NCBI RefSeq assembly: GCF_014200375.1
Contig: NZ_JACHBP010000001.1
Coordinates: 1,364,001 to 1,428,000, forward strand
Source: Terrimesophilobacter mesophilus
GTDB taxonomy: Bacteria > Actinomycetota > Actinomycetes > Actinomycetales > Microbacteriaceae
Direction of reading: 5' to 3'
DNA length: 64,000 bases
Both the position numbers and the translations under genes were made by a program. Positions within the stretch are counted from its first letter, which is position 1; each line of letters opens with the position of its first letter. Below the pieces are notes generated by a model that did no database searches, was not told where the DNA came from, and was given only the letters and a program-made list of their open reading frames with translations. Shown here piece by piece: positions 56,045 to 64,000 of the stretch.

Positions 56045-56580
56045 TCCTCTACTCGGCGCTCATTCTCGCGACTGGTGCGGAACGCATCGTCGAACTCGTC
56101 CTCTCGACCCGGAACGCGCGGAAGGCGTTCTCGCTCGGCGGGGTCGAGTACGGTCGCGGGCACTTTCCCTGGCTGGTCGCGCTGCACACCGGCCTGCTCG
56201 TCGCGTGCATCATCGAGGTTCTCGTAACCGACCGGCCGTTCCTCCCGCTCCTCGGATGGCCGATGCTCGCGCTGGTCGTCGCGAGCCAGGCCCTTCGGTA
56301 CTGGTGCATCGCCACGCTCGGGAGCCAATGGAACACGCGCGTGATCGTGGTGCAGGGCCTGGGTCTCGTGACGCGCGGTCCGTACCGCTGGCTGCGGCAT
56401 CCGAACTATCTCGCCGTCGTCGTCGAAGGTTTCGCGCTGCCACTCGTGCACACCGCGTGGATCACGGCGCTCGTCTTCACCGTGCTCAACGCCGTTCTGC
56501 TTCTCGGTTTCAGGATTCCGACGGAGAACCGCGCGCTGGCATCCCTGCAGCCGGCCGGCCCGAGGGGACGATCCACGTGA
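56041..56580 (+). CDS. Isoprenylcysteine carboxyl methyltransferase (ICMT) family protein
   Basis: A 179-residue integral membrane methyltransferase with four or five helices. The AdoMet site lies in VTRGPYRWLRHPNYLAVV, followed by a Glu. In srs-like loci such enzymes methylate the phenolic lipid rather than an isoprenylcysteine. Starts with GTG overlapping the polyketide synthase gene. Confidence 0.88.
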   Translation: MILYSALILATGAERIVELVLSTRNARKAFSLGGVEYGRGHFPWLVALHTGLLVACIIEVLVTDRPFLPLLGWPMLALVVASQALRYWCIATLGSQWNTRVIVVQGLGLVTRGPYRWLRHPNYLAVVVEGFALPLVHTAWITALVFTVLNAVLLLGFRIPTENRALASLQPAGPRGRST

Positions 56581-57608
56581 CCGACGTGCTCGTTGTCGGT
56601 GGTGGCCCGATCGGGCTTGCAACCGCGATCGAGGCGAGGATGGCGGGACTCTCGGTCACCGTCGTCGAGCCGCGCGGCGTGCCGATCGACAAAGCCTGCG
56701 GCGAGGGGCTCATGCCGGGCGCGCTCGCCGCACTCGAACGCCTTGGCATCGACCCGCCGGGGCACGTGATCGCAGGGATCAGCTACCAGGCAGGCGATCG
56801 GAGAGTCGACCACGCCTTCCGCCACCGGCTCGGTCGCGGCGTTCGACGCACGACGCTGCACCGGGTCCTGGCCGAACGGGCGGAGGCCGTGGGCGTGGAG
56901 TTGGTGCGGGGCACAGTGGATGCGCTGCAGCAGGACGACGACTCCGCATCCGCGCGGCTCACCGACGGCACGACCCGGCGTGCCCACTGGCTCGTGGGCG
57001 CCGACGGCCTGCACTCGACCGTTCGCACCGAGGCCGGGCTCGCGCTACCGGTGCGCGGGACTCGCAGATTCGGACTTCGCCGGCACTTTGCCGCAGCGCC
57101 CTGGAACGAGTTCGTCGAAGTGCACTGGACGCCCGCCGCGGAACTCTACGTCACGCCGGTCGGCGATGGCGAGGTCGGAGTCGCCGTGCTCGGGCCGCAG
57201 CACACCGACTACGACGAAGCGGTCCGGTCGGTGCCCGCTCTTGCCGACCGGCTCCGCGATCGAGCGATCACGACGAGCACGCGCGGCGCAGGGCCGTTCC
57301 ACCAGCGAACCACGGCCAGGACCGCCGGGCGCGTAATCCTCGTGGGGGATGCATCCGGCTACGTGGATGCGATCACGGGAGAGGGGATCCGCGTCGGGCT
57401 CGCACAGGCCAGGGTCGCGATCGAGTGCATCGCAGCCGGGAATCCCGCGCGTTACGAGCGCGAGTGGAGGCGGGTCACGAGGAATTTCCGGATGCTGACC
57501 TCGGGCCTCGTCGCCCTGGGCGACTCGCCGCTTCGGTCAGCCATCGTTCCCCTGGCGCGGTCGCTCCCCGGTGTCTACGGCGCCGTCGTGGAGCGCCTGG
57601 CTCGCTGA
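56577..57608 (+). CDS. FAD-dependent hydroxylase/reductase (geranylgeranyl reductase family)
   Basis: A 343-residue flavoprotein with a Rossmann motif VVGGGPIGLATAIEA, the GEGLMPGALAALERLG region and GDASGYVDAITGEGI, typical of the PHBH-like group. By analogy with SrsC it probably hydroxylates the resorcinol to a quinol. GTG start overlapping the methyltransferase gene. Confidence 0.88.
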   Translation: MTDVLVVGGGPIGLATAIEARMAGLSVTVVEPRGVPIDKACGEGLMPGALAALERLGIDPPGHVIAGISYQAGDRRVDHAFRHRLGRGVRRTTLHRVLAERAEAVGVELVRGTVDALQQDDDSASARLTDGTTRRAHWLVGADGLHSTVRTEAGLALPVRGTRRFGLRRHFAAAPWNEFVEVHWTPAAELYVTPVGDGEVGVAVLGPQHTDYDEAVRSVPALADRLRDRAITTSTRGAGPFHQRTTARTAGRVILVGDASGYVDAITGEGIRVGLAQARVAIECIAAGNPARYEREWRRVTRNFRMLTSGLVALGDSPLRSAIVPLARSLPGVYGAVVERLAR

Positions 57609-57692
57609 GCCCGGTAATCCCCTGCCGAGAACCACCTCCGGCGATGACGACGGACCCGAACTCCCTCGAGCGCCTGTTCAGGGCAGAATCCG

Positions 57693-58913
57693 CTACCTGA
57701 ACTCGCCCGTCGCCGCGGCAGGGTCGACCGAACGATCGTCGCGTGACGGCACCCTGATGTCGAAGAGGGCGTCGAGCGCCTCGGCGAACTCGTCGGAGCG
57801 TCCATCGATGGCGAGCTCCCTGGCGCGCACGGACGGGCCGTGCAGCAGCACTCCGGCGAAGTGACGAAGCGCCGACTCCGTCTCGGGGGATGCCGGACGC
57901 CGGCCGAGCTCTTCGGCGAGGGTGTCGAGGACGTGCTTTCGCAACGCGACGACCGCGGGTGCTACGGCCTGCTCGGCGGCGAACGCGGTTGCGGCGCTCG
58001 AGACCATCTCGTGCGCGTCACTCGTTGAGTTGAGCTCTTCGAGGGGGGCATGGAGGCTGACGGTTTCGAGGTCGAGGAGTTCGATCCCGTCGACCGTCGC
58101 GACATCCGGGTTCACGTTTCGCGGAAGTCCCAGATCGATGACGAGCGTTCGCCGGGCCGCACCGAAGTGCTGCGCCGCAAGGGCATACCCGTCGACAGTG
58201 GTGCAGGTCACGATGAGATCGGCATCGGCGACCTCCGCGGGAAGGTCGCTCGCCGCACGCAGTCCGTGGCTCGTCGCGAAAGCCGGCCCCCGCCCGGTCG
58301 GCGAGTACACCGTCATCCTCGTCACCCCGCGCATCCGCAACGCCGCGACGGTTGCTGCCGCGTACCGTCCGGTCCCGACGAGCAGGACGTTCAGATCGGA
58401 CCAGTCGGCGAAACGACTCGCTGCCAGTTCGAGGGCGAGGTGAACGAGAGAGCGACCCGCGACGCTGATCGCCGTACCGGTTCGCACCCCGCGGCTCGTC
58501 TTCGCGGCCGCCTGGAAGAGTCGCTCGAGCGGGGACGATGTCGAGCCGGCGTGTTGCGCAGCGCTGAGAGCCCTGCCGACCTGGCCGGCGATCTCGCCCT
58601 CACCGACGACCACGGACTCCAGTCCGGAGGCCACCGAGAAGAGGTGTCTCGGCACATCGTGTTCCTGGAAGACACGCGCGTGCACGCGAAGGGGCTCGGC
58701 CTCGACTCCTGCCGCCTCGGCGACGACGGGTATGACATCCTCCAACGCGGAGTCGAGGTAGACCTCGAACCGATTGCAGGTGGACAACACGATGGCCCCG
58801 TCGACATCGGCACGCCCGTGGAGCCCCGTCAGCACCGTGGGCGCCGCCGCGGAGAGTCGTTCCAGATAGTCGAATGGCGCAGTTCGATGGTTGATGGACG
58901 CGCAGACAAGCAC
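57693..58913 (-). CDS. hemA: Glutamyl-tRNA reductase
   Basis: A 406-residue HemA that reduces glutamyl-tRNA to glutamate semialdehyde, the first committed step of tetrapyrrole synthesis. The catalytic Cys is in [24 protein letters not shown] and the NADPH-binding [10 protein letters not shown] follow. It is divergent from hemE with a 66-base gap. Confidence 0.96.
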   Translation of the reverse strand: MLVCASINHRTAPFDYLERLSAAAPTVLTGLHGRADVDGAIVLSTCNRFEVYLDSALEDVIPVVAEAAGVEAEPLRVHARVFQEHDVPRHLFSVASGLESVVVGEGEIAGQVGRALSAAQHAGSTSSPLERLFQAAAKTSRGVRTGTAISVAGRSLVHLALELAASRFADWSDLNVLLVGTGRYAAATVAALRMRGVTRMTVYSPTGRGPAFATSHGLRAASDLPAEVADADLIVTCTTVDGYALAAQHFGAARRTLVIDLGLPRNVNPDVATVDGIELLDLETVSLHAPLEELNSTSDAHEMVSSAATAFAAEQAVAPAVVALRKHVLDTLAEELGRRPASPETESALRHFAGVLLHGPSVRARELAIDGRSDEFAEALDALFDIRVPSRDDRSVDPAAATGEFR

Positions 58914-58979
58914 GCCCTCCAGTGTAGAACTCGTTTTGCGTGCCTAAGCTGTATCCGTGCTTCTTTGGCGAACCATCCG

Positions 58980-60017
58980 ATGATCGACGGCCGAACGCAG
59001 GATTCCCCGCTCATCCGCGCCTATCGAGGGCAGAGGGCGGACACCCTTCCGGTGTGGTTCATGCGGCAGGCCGGACGGTCCCTTCCCGAGTACCGGGCGC
59101 TGCGCACGGATGTCGCGATGCTCGATGCCTGCCTCGACCCTGCGCTCGCGAGCGAGATCACCCTGCAGCCGGTGCGCAGGCACGGCGTCGACGCCGGCAT
59201 CCTGTTCAGCGACATCGTCGTTCCCGTCAAGCTCGGCGGCGTCGGCGTGGAGATCGTGCCGGGTCGGGGACCGGTGCTCGAGCATCCGATCCGCAGCGCC
59301 TCGGATGTCGCGGCGCTGCGCCCCATCGACCCGGATGTCTTCTCTCCGATCCGAGAGGCCGTCGCCCTCACCGTCGCAGAACTCGGCTCGACGCCGCTCA
59401 TCGGCTTCGCGGGCGCCCCGTTCACCCTCGCCGCCTACCTGGTGGAGGGGGGCCCGTCCAGGGACCACCTTCGGGCGCGTACACTCATGCACTCCGACCC
59501 GCATACCTGGGCGGCACTCATGAACTGGGTGGCCGATGCCTCCGGCGAGTTCCTCCGAGCGCAGGTCGAGGCCGGTGCATCCGCCGTGCAGCTGTTCGAC
59601 TCCTGGGCCGGATCTCTCAGCGTCGAGGACTACGTACGCCGGGTCGCCCCGCACTCCCGGCGAGCACTGGACCACCTTCGCGGGCTGGACGTGCCGAAAG
59701 TCCACTTCGGGGTCGGAGCCGGCGACCTGCTCGAGGCGATGTACGGCGTCGGTGCGGACGTCATGGGCGTCGACTGGCGGATGCCGCTGTCCGAGGCGAA
59801 TCGTCGACTGGGGGGACGGACACCGATCCAGGGCAACATCGATCCCGCGCTGCTGGCCGCTCCCTGGCCGGTGCTGGAGGCGCACGTGCGCGCGGTCGTC
59901 GACGCGGGGCGGGCTGCTCCGGCACACGTGGTCAATCTCGGGCACGGCGTTCCGCCGGATACCGACCCTGACACGCTCACGCGACTCGTCGAACTCGTGC
60001 ACTCCCTCCCGCAGTGA
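58980..60017 (+). CDS. hemE: Uroporphyrinogen decarboxylase
   Basis: A 345-residue HemE. The signature [16 protein letters not shown] holds the conserved Arg and Asp region, and [17 protein letters not shown] and [13 protein letters not shown] are typical. It makes coproporphyrinogen III. The stop overlaps the hemY start. Confidence 0.97.
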   Translation: MIDGRTQDSPLIRAYRGQRADTLPVWFMRQAGRSLPEYRALRTDVAMLDACLDPALASEITLQPVRRHGVDAGILFSDIVVPVKLGGVGVEIVPGRGPVLEHPIRSASDVAALRPIDPDVFSPIREAVALTVAELGSTPLIGFAGAPFTLAAYLVEGGPSRDHLRARTLMHSDPHTWAALMNWVADASGEFLRAQVEAGASAVQLFDSWAGSLSVEDYVRRVAPHSRRALDHLRGLDVPKVHFGVGAGDLLEAMYGVGADVMGVDWRMPLSEANRRLGGRTPIQGNIDPALLAAPWPVLEAHVRAVVDAGRAAPAHVVNLGHGVPPDTDPDTLTRLVELVHSLPQ

Positions 60018-61363
60018 CGACCGCAGCGACTCGACGCGCCATCGTGATCGGGGGTGGAATCGCGGGCCTCGTGGTGGCGCGGGACCTCGCGGTGGGCGGT
60101 GTCCCCGTCATGCTGCTCGAAGCCGACGATCGCCTGGGCGGGCAGGTACGGCGCCACCGTGTCGGCGGCATCGATCTGGATGCCGGGGCGGAGGCCTTCG
60201 CAATCCGCACGAGCGCCGTGGCCGACCTTGCCGAGGAGCTCGGACTCCGCGCTGACATCGTCGCGCCGCAGCCGGCAGGGGCCTGGCTGTATTCGGACGA
60301 TCGCGGGGCCCTGCCGCTTCCCGCGACGAGCCTGCTCGGCATTCCCGCCACCCCCTTCGACGCAGCGGTGGCCAGGATCGTCGGGCGCCGCGCCGCACTG
60401 CGCGCCGGCCTCGACGCCGTCCTGCCGAGGCGTGTCGGAGCGACCTCGCGCACCCTCGGCGAGCTCGTGCGGCGCAGGATGGGCACGGCCACGGTCGAAG
60501 GACTCGTCGCCCCGGTGACGGTCGGCGTGCACAGCACCCATCCTGACGAGCTGCCCCTGGAACGCGTAGCCCCCGGCCTGCTTGCGGCACTCGCCGCCCA
60601 GGGCACCCTCGCGCGCGCCGTTCGCAGGCTGCGCGGTTCCGCGATCGCGGGATCGGCCGTCGCGGGGATCCGGGGCGGGATCACGCGACTCGTGGACGAG
60701 CTCCGGGCCGACCTCGAACGGCGTGGTGCCGACATCCGAGTCGGTGCCCGCGTGGACGAGGTGTGGGCCGACGGTGCGCTCGTGGGCGGTCAGTCGGTCC
60801 CCGGTGCCGTCGTGGTCGCCGCACCCGGCCTGGTCGCGCCGGCGCAGTCGCGCAGGACCGTGCTGGCGACCCTCGTTCTCGACAGCGTCGAGCTGGATTC
60901 CGCGCCGCGGGGCAGCGGCGTCCTGGTGGCGAGGAGCTCGCGGGTGATGGCGAAGGCCCTGACCCACCAGACCGCGAAATGGTCGTGGCTGGCCGAGCGC
61001 GCCGCCGGCCGGCACGTCGTGAGGCTCTCCTACGCGAGCGCGCCTCCCGACTTCAGCGAGGTGGCGAGGGCGGATGCGGCCGAACTGCTCGGCATCGACA
61101 TCCGCCCTGGGCAGGTCCTCGATTTCGCGACGGTGGAGTGGTCTCGCGCTGTGCGGCAGCCGCCGGTCCCCGGTGTCGTCCAGGTCGGAGAGTCGGTCGC
61201 GGGCACCGGGCTGGCCTCGGTCGTCGCCCAGGCGAGGGCACAGGCGGCGAGCCTGCTCTCGGGGCCACTGGCGCCGCCGCACGGGAGGCCGCTCGGTCGC
61301 GGTGCGAGCACGAAGCCGAAAAGTCGTAGCGTGGTACCAGGCAAGGAGAACGACACAGAATGA
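60014..61363 (+). CDS. hemY: Coproporphyrinogen III oxidase, HemY/CgoX type
   Basis: A 449-residue flavoprotein with [18 protein letters not shown] and the HemY-family C-terminus ([19 protein letters not shown]). In Gram-positives this enzyme oxidises coproporphyrinogen to coproporphyrin. The GTG overlaps hemE by 4 bases and its stop overlaps hemQ. Confidence 0.94.
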   Translation: MTTAATRRAIVIGGGIAGLVVARDLAVGGVPVMLLEADDRLGGQVRRHRVGGIDLDAGAEAFAIRTSAVADLAEELGLRADIVAPQPAGAWLYSDDRGALPLPATSLLGIPATPFDAAVARIVGRRAALRAGLDAVLPRRVGATSRTLGELVRRRMGTATVEGLVAPVTVGVHSTHPDELPLERVAPGLLAALAAQGTLARAVRRLRGSAIAGSAVAGIRGGITRLVDELRADLERRGADIRVGARVDEVWADGALVGGQSVPGAVVVAAPGLVAPAQSRRTVLATLVLDSVELDSAPRGSGVLVARSSRVMAKALTHQTAKWSWLAERAAGRHVVRLSYASAPPDFSEVARADAAELLGIDIRPGQVLDFATVEWSRAVRQPPVPGVVQVGESVAGTGLASVVAQARAQAASLLSGPLAPPHGRPLGRGASTKPKSRSVVPGKENDTE

Positions 61364-62028
61364 CAACGGAAACCCCCGAACTCGGTTACACCCTCTGGGC
61401 GGTGCTCCGGCGAGACCCGGCGAGAGTCGCAGAAGGGCCGGTCGACGATCTCGCCGAACGTGTCGCCGCGGTGCAGAAGACGGGAGTCGTGATTCGCGGC
61501 TTCTATGACACGTCGGGTGTGAAGGCGGACTCCGACCTCATGGTGTGGCTGCACGGGCCCGACCCGCAGCGACTGCAGTGGGCGCTGCGCGAGCTTCGCC
61601 GCTCCCCACTGCTCACCACCCTCCTGCCCACGTGGAATGCGCTCGGTGTTCACCGTGACGCGGAGTTCACGGCGAGCCACCTCCCGGCCTACCTGCGGGG
61701 TACCGAACCGAAACGGTGGTTGACGGTGTACCCGTTCGTGCGCTCCTACGAGTGGTACCTGCTGTCCGAGGATGAGCGCCGCCGGATGCTCGGCGAGCAC
61801 GGAATGAAGGGTCGCGACTTCCCGCAGGTCCTCGCGAACACCGTCGCGAGCTTCGCGCTCGGCGACTACGAGTGGCTCCTCGGGCTGGAGGCGGACGAGC
61901 TCGTGGACCTCGTGGACCTCATGCGTCACCTGCGCTACGTCGATGCGCGACTTCACGTGCGGGAGGAGATCCCGTTCTACACGGGCCGTCGTATCGAGCT
62001 CGCGGAGCTGCCAGAGGTCCTCGCGTGA
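61360..62028 (+). CDS. hemQ: Coproheme decarboxylase HemQ (chlorite-dismutase family)
   Basis: A 222-residue HemQ/ChdC that decarboxylates coproheme to heme b with peroxide. Conserved stretches are WLTVYPFVRSYEWYLL, HGMKGRDFPQVLANTV, SFALGDYEW and RHVREEIPFYTGRR-like LHVREEIPFYTGRR. Its presence places the cell on the coproporphyrin-dependent branch. Confidence 0.96.
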   Translation: MTTETPELGYTLWAVLRRDPARVAEGPVDDLAERVAAVQKTGVVIRGFYDTSGVKADSDLMVWLHGPDPQRLQWALRELRRSPLLTTLLPTWNALGVHRDAEFTASHLPAYLRGTEPKRWLTVYPFVRSYEWYLLSEDERRRMLGEHGMKGRDFPQVLANTVASFALGDYEWLLGLEADELVDLVDLMRHLRYVDARLHVREEIPFYTGRRIELAELPEVLA

Positions 62029-63125
62029 CCGCGCCGGCCGCCTACGACGCCATCCTGCTCGCGGGATTCGGTGGGCCGGAGGGGCAGGATGACGTCATCC
62101 CGTTCCTCCGCAACGTCACGCGCGGGCGAGGCATCCCCGACGAGCGCCTCGAGACGGTCGCCACCCACTACCGTCACTTCGGCGGTGTCAGCCCGATCAA
62201 CGATCACAACCGGCAGTTGAAGTCCGCTATCGAGGCCGAGTTGGGCTCGCGCGGCATCGACCTGCCCGTGCTGTGGGGAAACCGCAACTGGGCGCCCTTC
62301 CTGAACGAGGCGGTCGTCGAGGCGAACGAGCGCGGACTCACACGCCTTCTCGGGATCGTCACGAGCGCCTACAGCTCATACTCCAGCTGCCGGCAGTACC
62401 GGGAGGACTTCGCGAGAGCACTGGCCGAGACCGGACTCGATGGCACAGTGCACATCGACAAGGTTCGCCAGTACTTCGACCACCCCGGCTTCGTCACGCC
62501 GTTCATCGAAGGCGTACGCAACGCCTACGCCGAGTTCGCCGACCGGGGCATCTCCTCCGACCGGGTCCACGTGCTGTTCTCCACGCACAGCATCCCGAGC
62601 GATGACGCGGAGCGCAGCGGGCCGCGCGACACCGACTTCGGGCCGGGTGGCGCGTACGCGGCGCAGCACCTCGCGGTCGCCCGCGTCGTCATGGACGCGC
62701 AGGAGCAGCCGGGGAGCTGGGAGCTCGTCTACCAGTCGCGCTCCGGGGCGCCGAGCACACCGTGGCTCGAACCCGACATCAACGACGCGATCGCCGCCCT
62801 CGACATCCAGAAGGTCGACGGCGTCGTGATCGTGCCGCTCGGCTTCGTGAGCGACCACATGGAGGTGCTCTGGGACCTCGACACCGAAGCGCTGGAGGCG
62901 ACGCGTGAGCGCGGCCTCGAGGCCATCCGCGTCCCGACCCCCGGCATCCATGAGGCGTTCGTGACCGGTCTGGTCGACCTCGTGGTCGAACGTCTGCGCG
63001 GCACTCCGGATGAGGACCGGCCGGCCCTGACGGACCTCGGGCCCTGGTACGACGTGTGCCGCCCTGGTTGCTGTGAGAACATCCGTGCCGGGTTCAAGCC
63101 GGCCGTCGCGGGGATGGCACCGTGA
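62025..63125 (+). CDS. hemH: Ferrochelatase (coproporphyrin ferrochelatase)
   Basis: A 366-residue HemH/CpfC inserting iron into coproporphyrin III. The active-site His lies in FSTHSIPSDD. Cys in YSSCRQY and the C-terminal VCRPGCC are positioned like the [2Fe-2S] ligands of actinobacterial ferrochelatases. GTG start overlapping hemQ. Confidence 0.96.
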   Translation: MTAPAAYDAILLAGFGGPEGQDDVIPFLRNVTRGRGIPDERLETVATHYRHFGGVSPINDHNRQLKSAIEAELGSRGIDLPVLWGNRNWAPFLNEAVVEANERGLTRLLGIVTSAYSSYSSCRQYREDFARALAETGLDGTVHIDKVRQYFDHPGFVTPFIEGVRNAYAEFADRGISSDRVHVLFSTHSIPSDDAERSGPRDTDFGPGGAYAAQHLAVARVVMDAQEQPGSWELVYQSRSGAPSTPWLEPDINDAIAALDIQKVDGVVIVPLGFVSDHMEVLWDLDTEALEATRERGLEAIRVPTPGIHEAFVTGLVDLVVERLRGTPDEDRPALTDLGPWYDVCRPGCCENIRAGFKPAVAGMAP

Positions 63126-64000
63126 CCCTCCGCATCGGCACGCGCGCGAGCGCCCTCGCGATGGCACAGACCGGCCAGGTCGCCGACCGGTTGACGCGCG
63201 AGAGCGGCGAGACGGTCGAGCTCGTGAAGGTCACGACGGCGGGCGACCGCAGCACCGCTTCCCTCGCGTCCCTCGGTGGCACCGGCGTGTTCGCTGCGGC
63301 GCTGCGCGAGGCCCTGCTCGCCGGGGAGTGCGACATCGTCGTCCATTCGCTCAAGGATCTGCCCACAGCTCCGCTCCCGGGGCTCGTCGTCGCGGCGACG
63401 CCGAAGCGGGCGGATGCGCGTGACGCCCTGTGCGCCAGGGGCGGATTCACCCTCGAGACCCTTCCGGTCGGGGCACGGGTCGGGACCGGATCGCCGCGGC
63501 GTCGTGCCCAACTGCTGTCTCGCCGACCCGATCTGGAGACCCTCGACATCCGCGGCAACGTCGACACCCGTCTCGGGCGCGTCTCGAGCGGCGATCTCGA
63601 CGCGGTCGTGCTCGCCGCGGCGGGCCTCGAGCGGCTCGGAAGGCTCGATGCAGCAACACAGCTGCTCGAGCTGTCGGAGTGGCCGACGGCACCGGGCCAG
63701 GGCGCTCTGGCACTCGAGGTCCGCGCCGGTGAGGAGCAGCTCGTTGCGGCCCTCGACCACCCGGCCACCCGGCTGATCGTCGAGACCGAGCGCGGGGTCC
63801 TCGCCCGACTGGAGGCCGGATGCGCGGCACCCGTCGGTGTGACCGCCATGCTCGACGGAGGGCTGCTGTTCGCCTCGGCGCGCGTCTACAGTCTCGACGG
63901 CAGCGGCGTGCTCACGAGTTCCCATGCTCTTTACCCGGCGGACTCGCCGGAACCCGCAGAAGAGCTGGCGCGGCGCATCGCCGACGAGCTGCTCGCGGCG
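63122..64000 (+). CDS. hemC: Porphobilinogen deaminase (5' part)
   Basis: The first 293 codons of HemC, which assembles four porphobilinogen units into hydroxymethylbilane. The dipyrromethane-cofactor Cys lies in LEAGCAAPVG; IGTRASALAMAQ and DIRGNVDTRLGR are typical. The gene runs off the window without a stop. Confidence 0.97.
   Translation, partial: MTLRIGTRASALAMAQTGQVADRLTRESGETVELVKVTTAGDRSTASLASLGGTGVFAAALREALLAGECDIVVHSLKDLPTAPLPGLVVAATPKRADARDALCARGGFTLETLPVGARVGTGSPRRRAQLLSRRPDLETLDIRGNVDTRLGRVSSGDLDAVVLAAAGLERLGRLDAATQLLELSEWPTAPGQGALALEVRAGEEQLVAALDHPATRLIVETERGVLARLEAGCAAPVGVTAMLDGGLLFASARVYSLDGSGVLTSSHALYPADSPEPAEELARRIADELLAA

Overview
The window is high-GC DNA from an actinobacterium, most likely a member of the Microbacteriaceae. 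It looks like a stretch a little downstream of the replication origin. The order recF, dciA-like, gyrB, gyrA, DUF3566, tRNA-Ile, tRNA-Ala, and later ppiA, rhomboid, crgA, class E sortase, glutamine amidotransferase and the pkn/pbp/rodA/pstP/fha cluster, is the standard actinobacterial arrangement. Many starts are GTG, genes commonly overlap by 4 bases, and heme synthesis uses the coproporphyrin (HemQ) branch. The genus cannot be fixed from what I can see.

Layout. (1) 1-6599: end of recF, dciA-like, gyrB, gyrA, a DUF3566 membrane protein, tRNA-Ile and tRNA-Ala. (2) About 6600-31900: an accessory island inserted between tRNA-Ala and the conserved ppiA block. It holds a DDE-transposase-like gene coupled to a tyrosine-recombinase-fold gene; two small HTH genes; a second, paralogous recombinase-fold gene; an operon with four copies of one unknown ~85-residue domain, one copy fused to a metallophosphoesterase and one interrupted by a stop codon; two analogous cassettes of secreted protein, lipoprotein, peptidoglycan-binding adaptor and MacB-like ABC exporter (13473-18489 and 25239-29449); a HigB-HigA/ImmA toxin-antitoxin pair; a ubiquitin-like conjugation operon (Ubl, E2-like, JAB-E1, and a 39-residue Ser/Lys-rich peptide missed by length filters); and a TetR-glycosyltransferase pair. 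(3) 31939-45397: conserved cell-envelope and division genes, and tRNA-Leu(CAG). (4) 45464-50295: two consecutive ABC-2 exporters and an FMN reductase. (5) 50354-54921: a CsoR-like operator, copZ-copA, an S4 RNA-binding protein and glpK. (6) 54980-57608: a type III polyketide synthase, methyltransferase and flavin hydroxylase operon resembling srsABC phenolic-lipid genes. (7) 57693-64000: hemA facing hemE-hemY-hemQ-hemH-hemC; hemC runs off the window.

How the genes work together. The core genes cover replication and supercoiling (RecF, DciA-like, gyrase), Ser/Thr phosphorylation control of peptidoglycan synthesis (PknA, PknB, PstP, FHA proteins, PbpA, RodA/FtsW, CrgA) and siroheme-independent heme supply. 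The island looks like a patchwork of defence and competition modules under local control: several palindromic operators lie in divergent intergenic regions. The best candidates for something undescribed are the ubiquitin-like operon with its terminal Ser/Lys-rich peptide, the four-copy domain/phosphoesterase operon that shares a palindromic promoter with a catalytically degenerate recombinase-fold gene, and the twin secreted-protein export cassettes.
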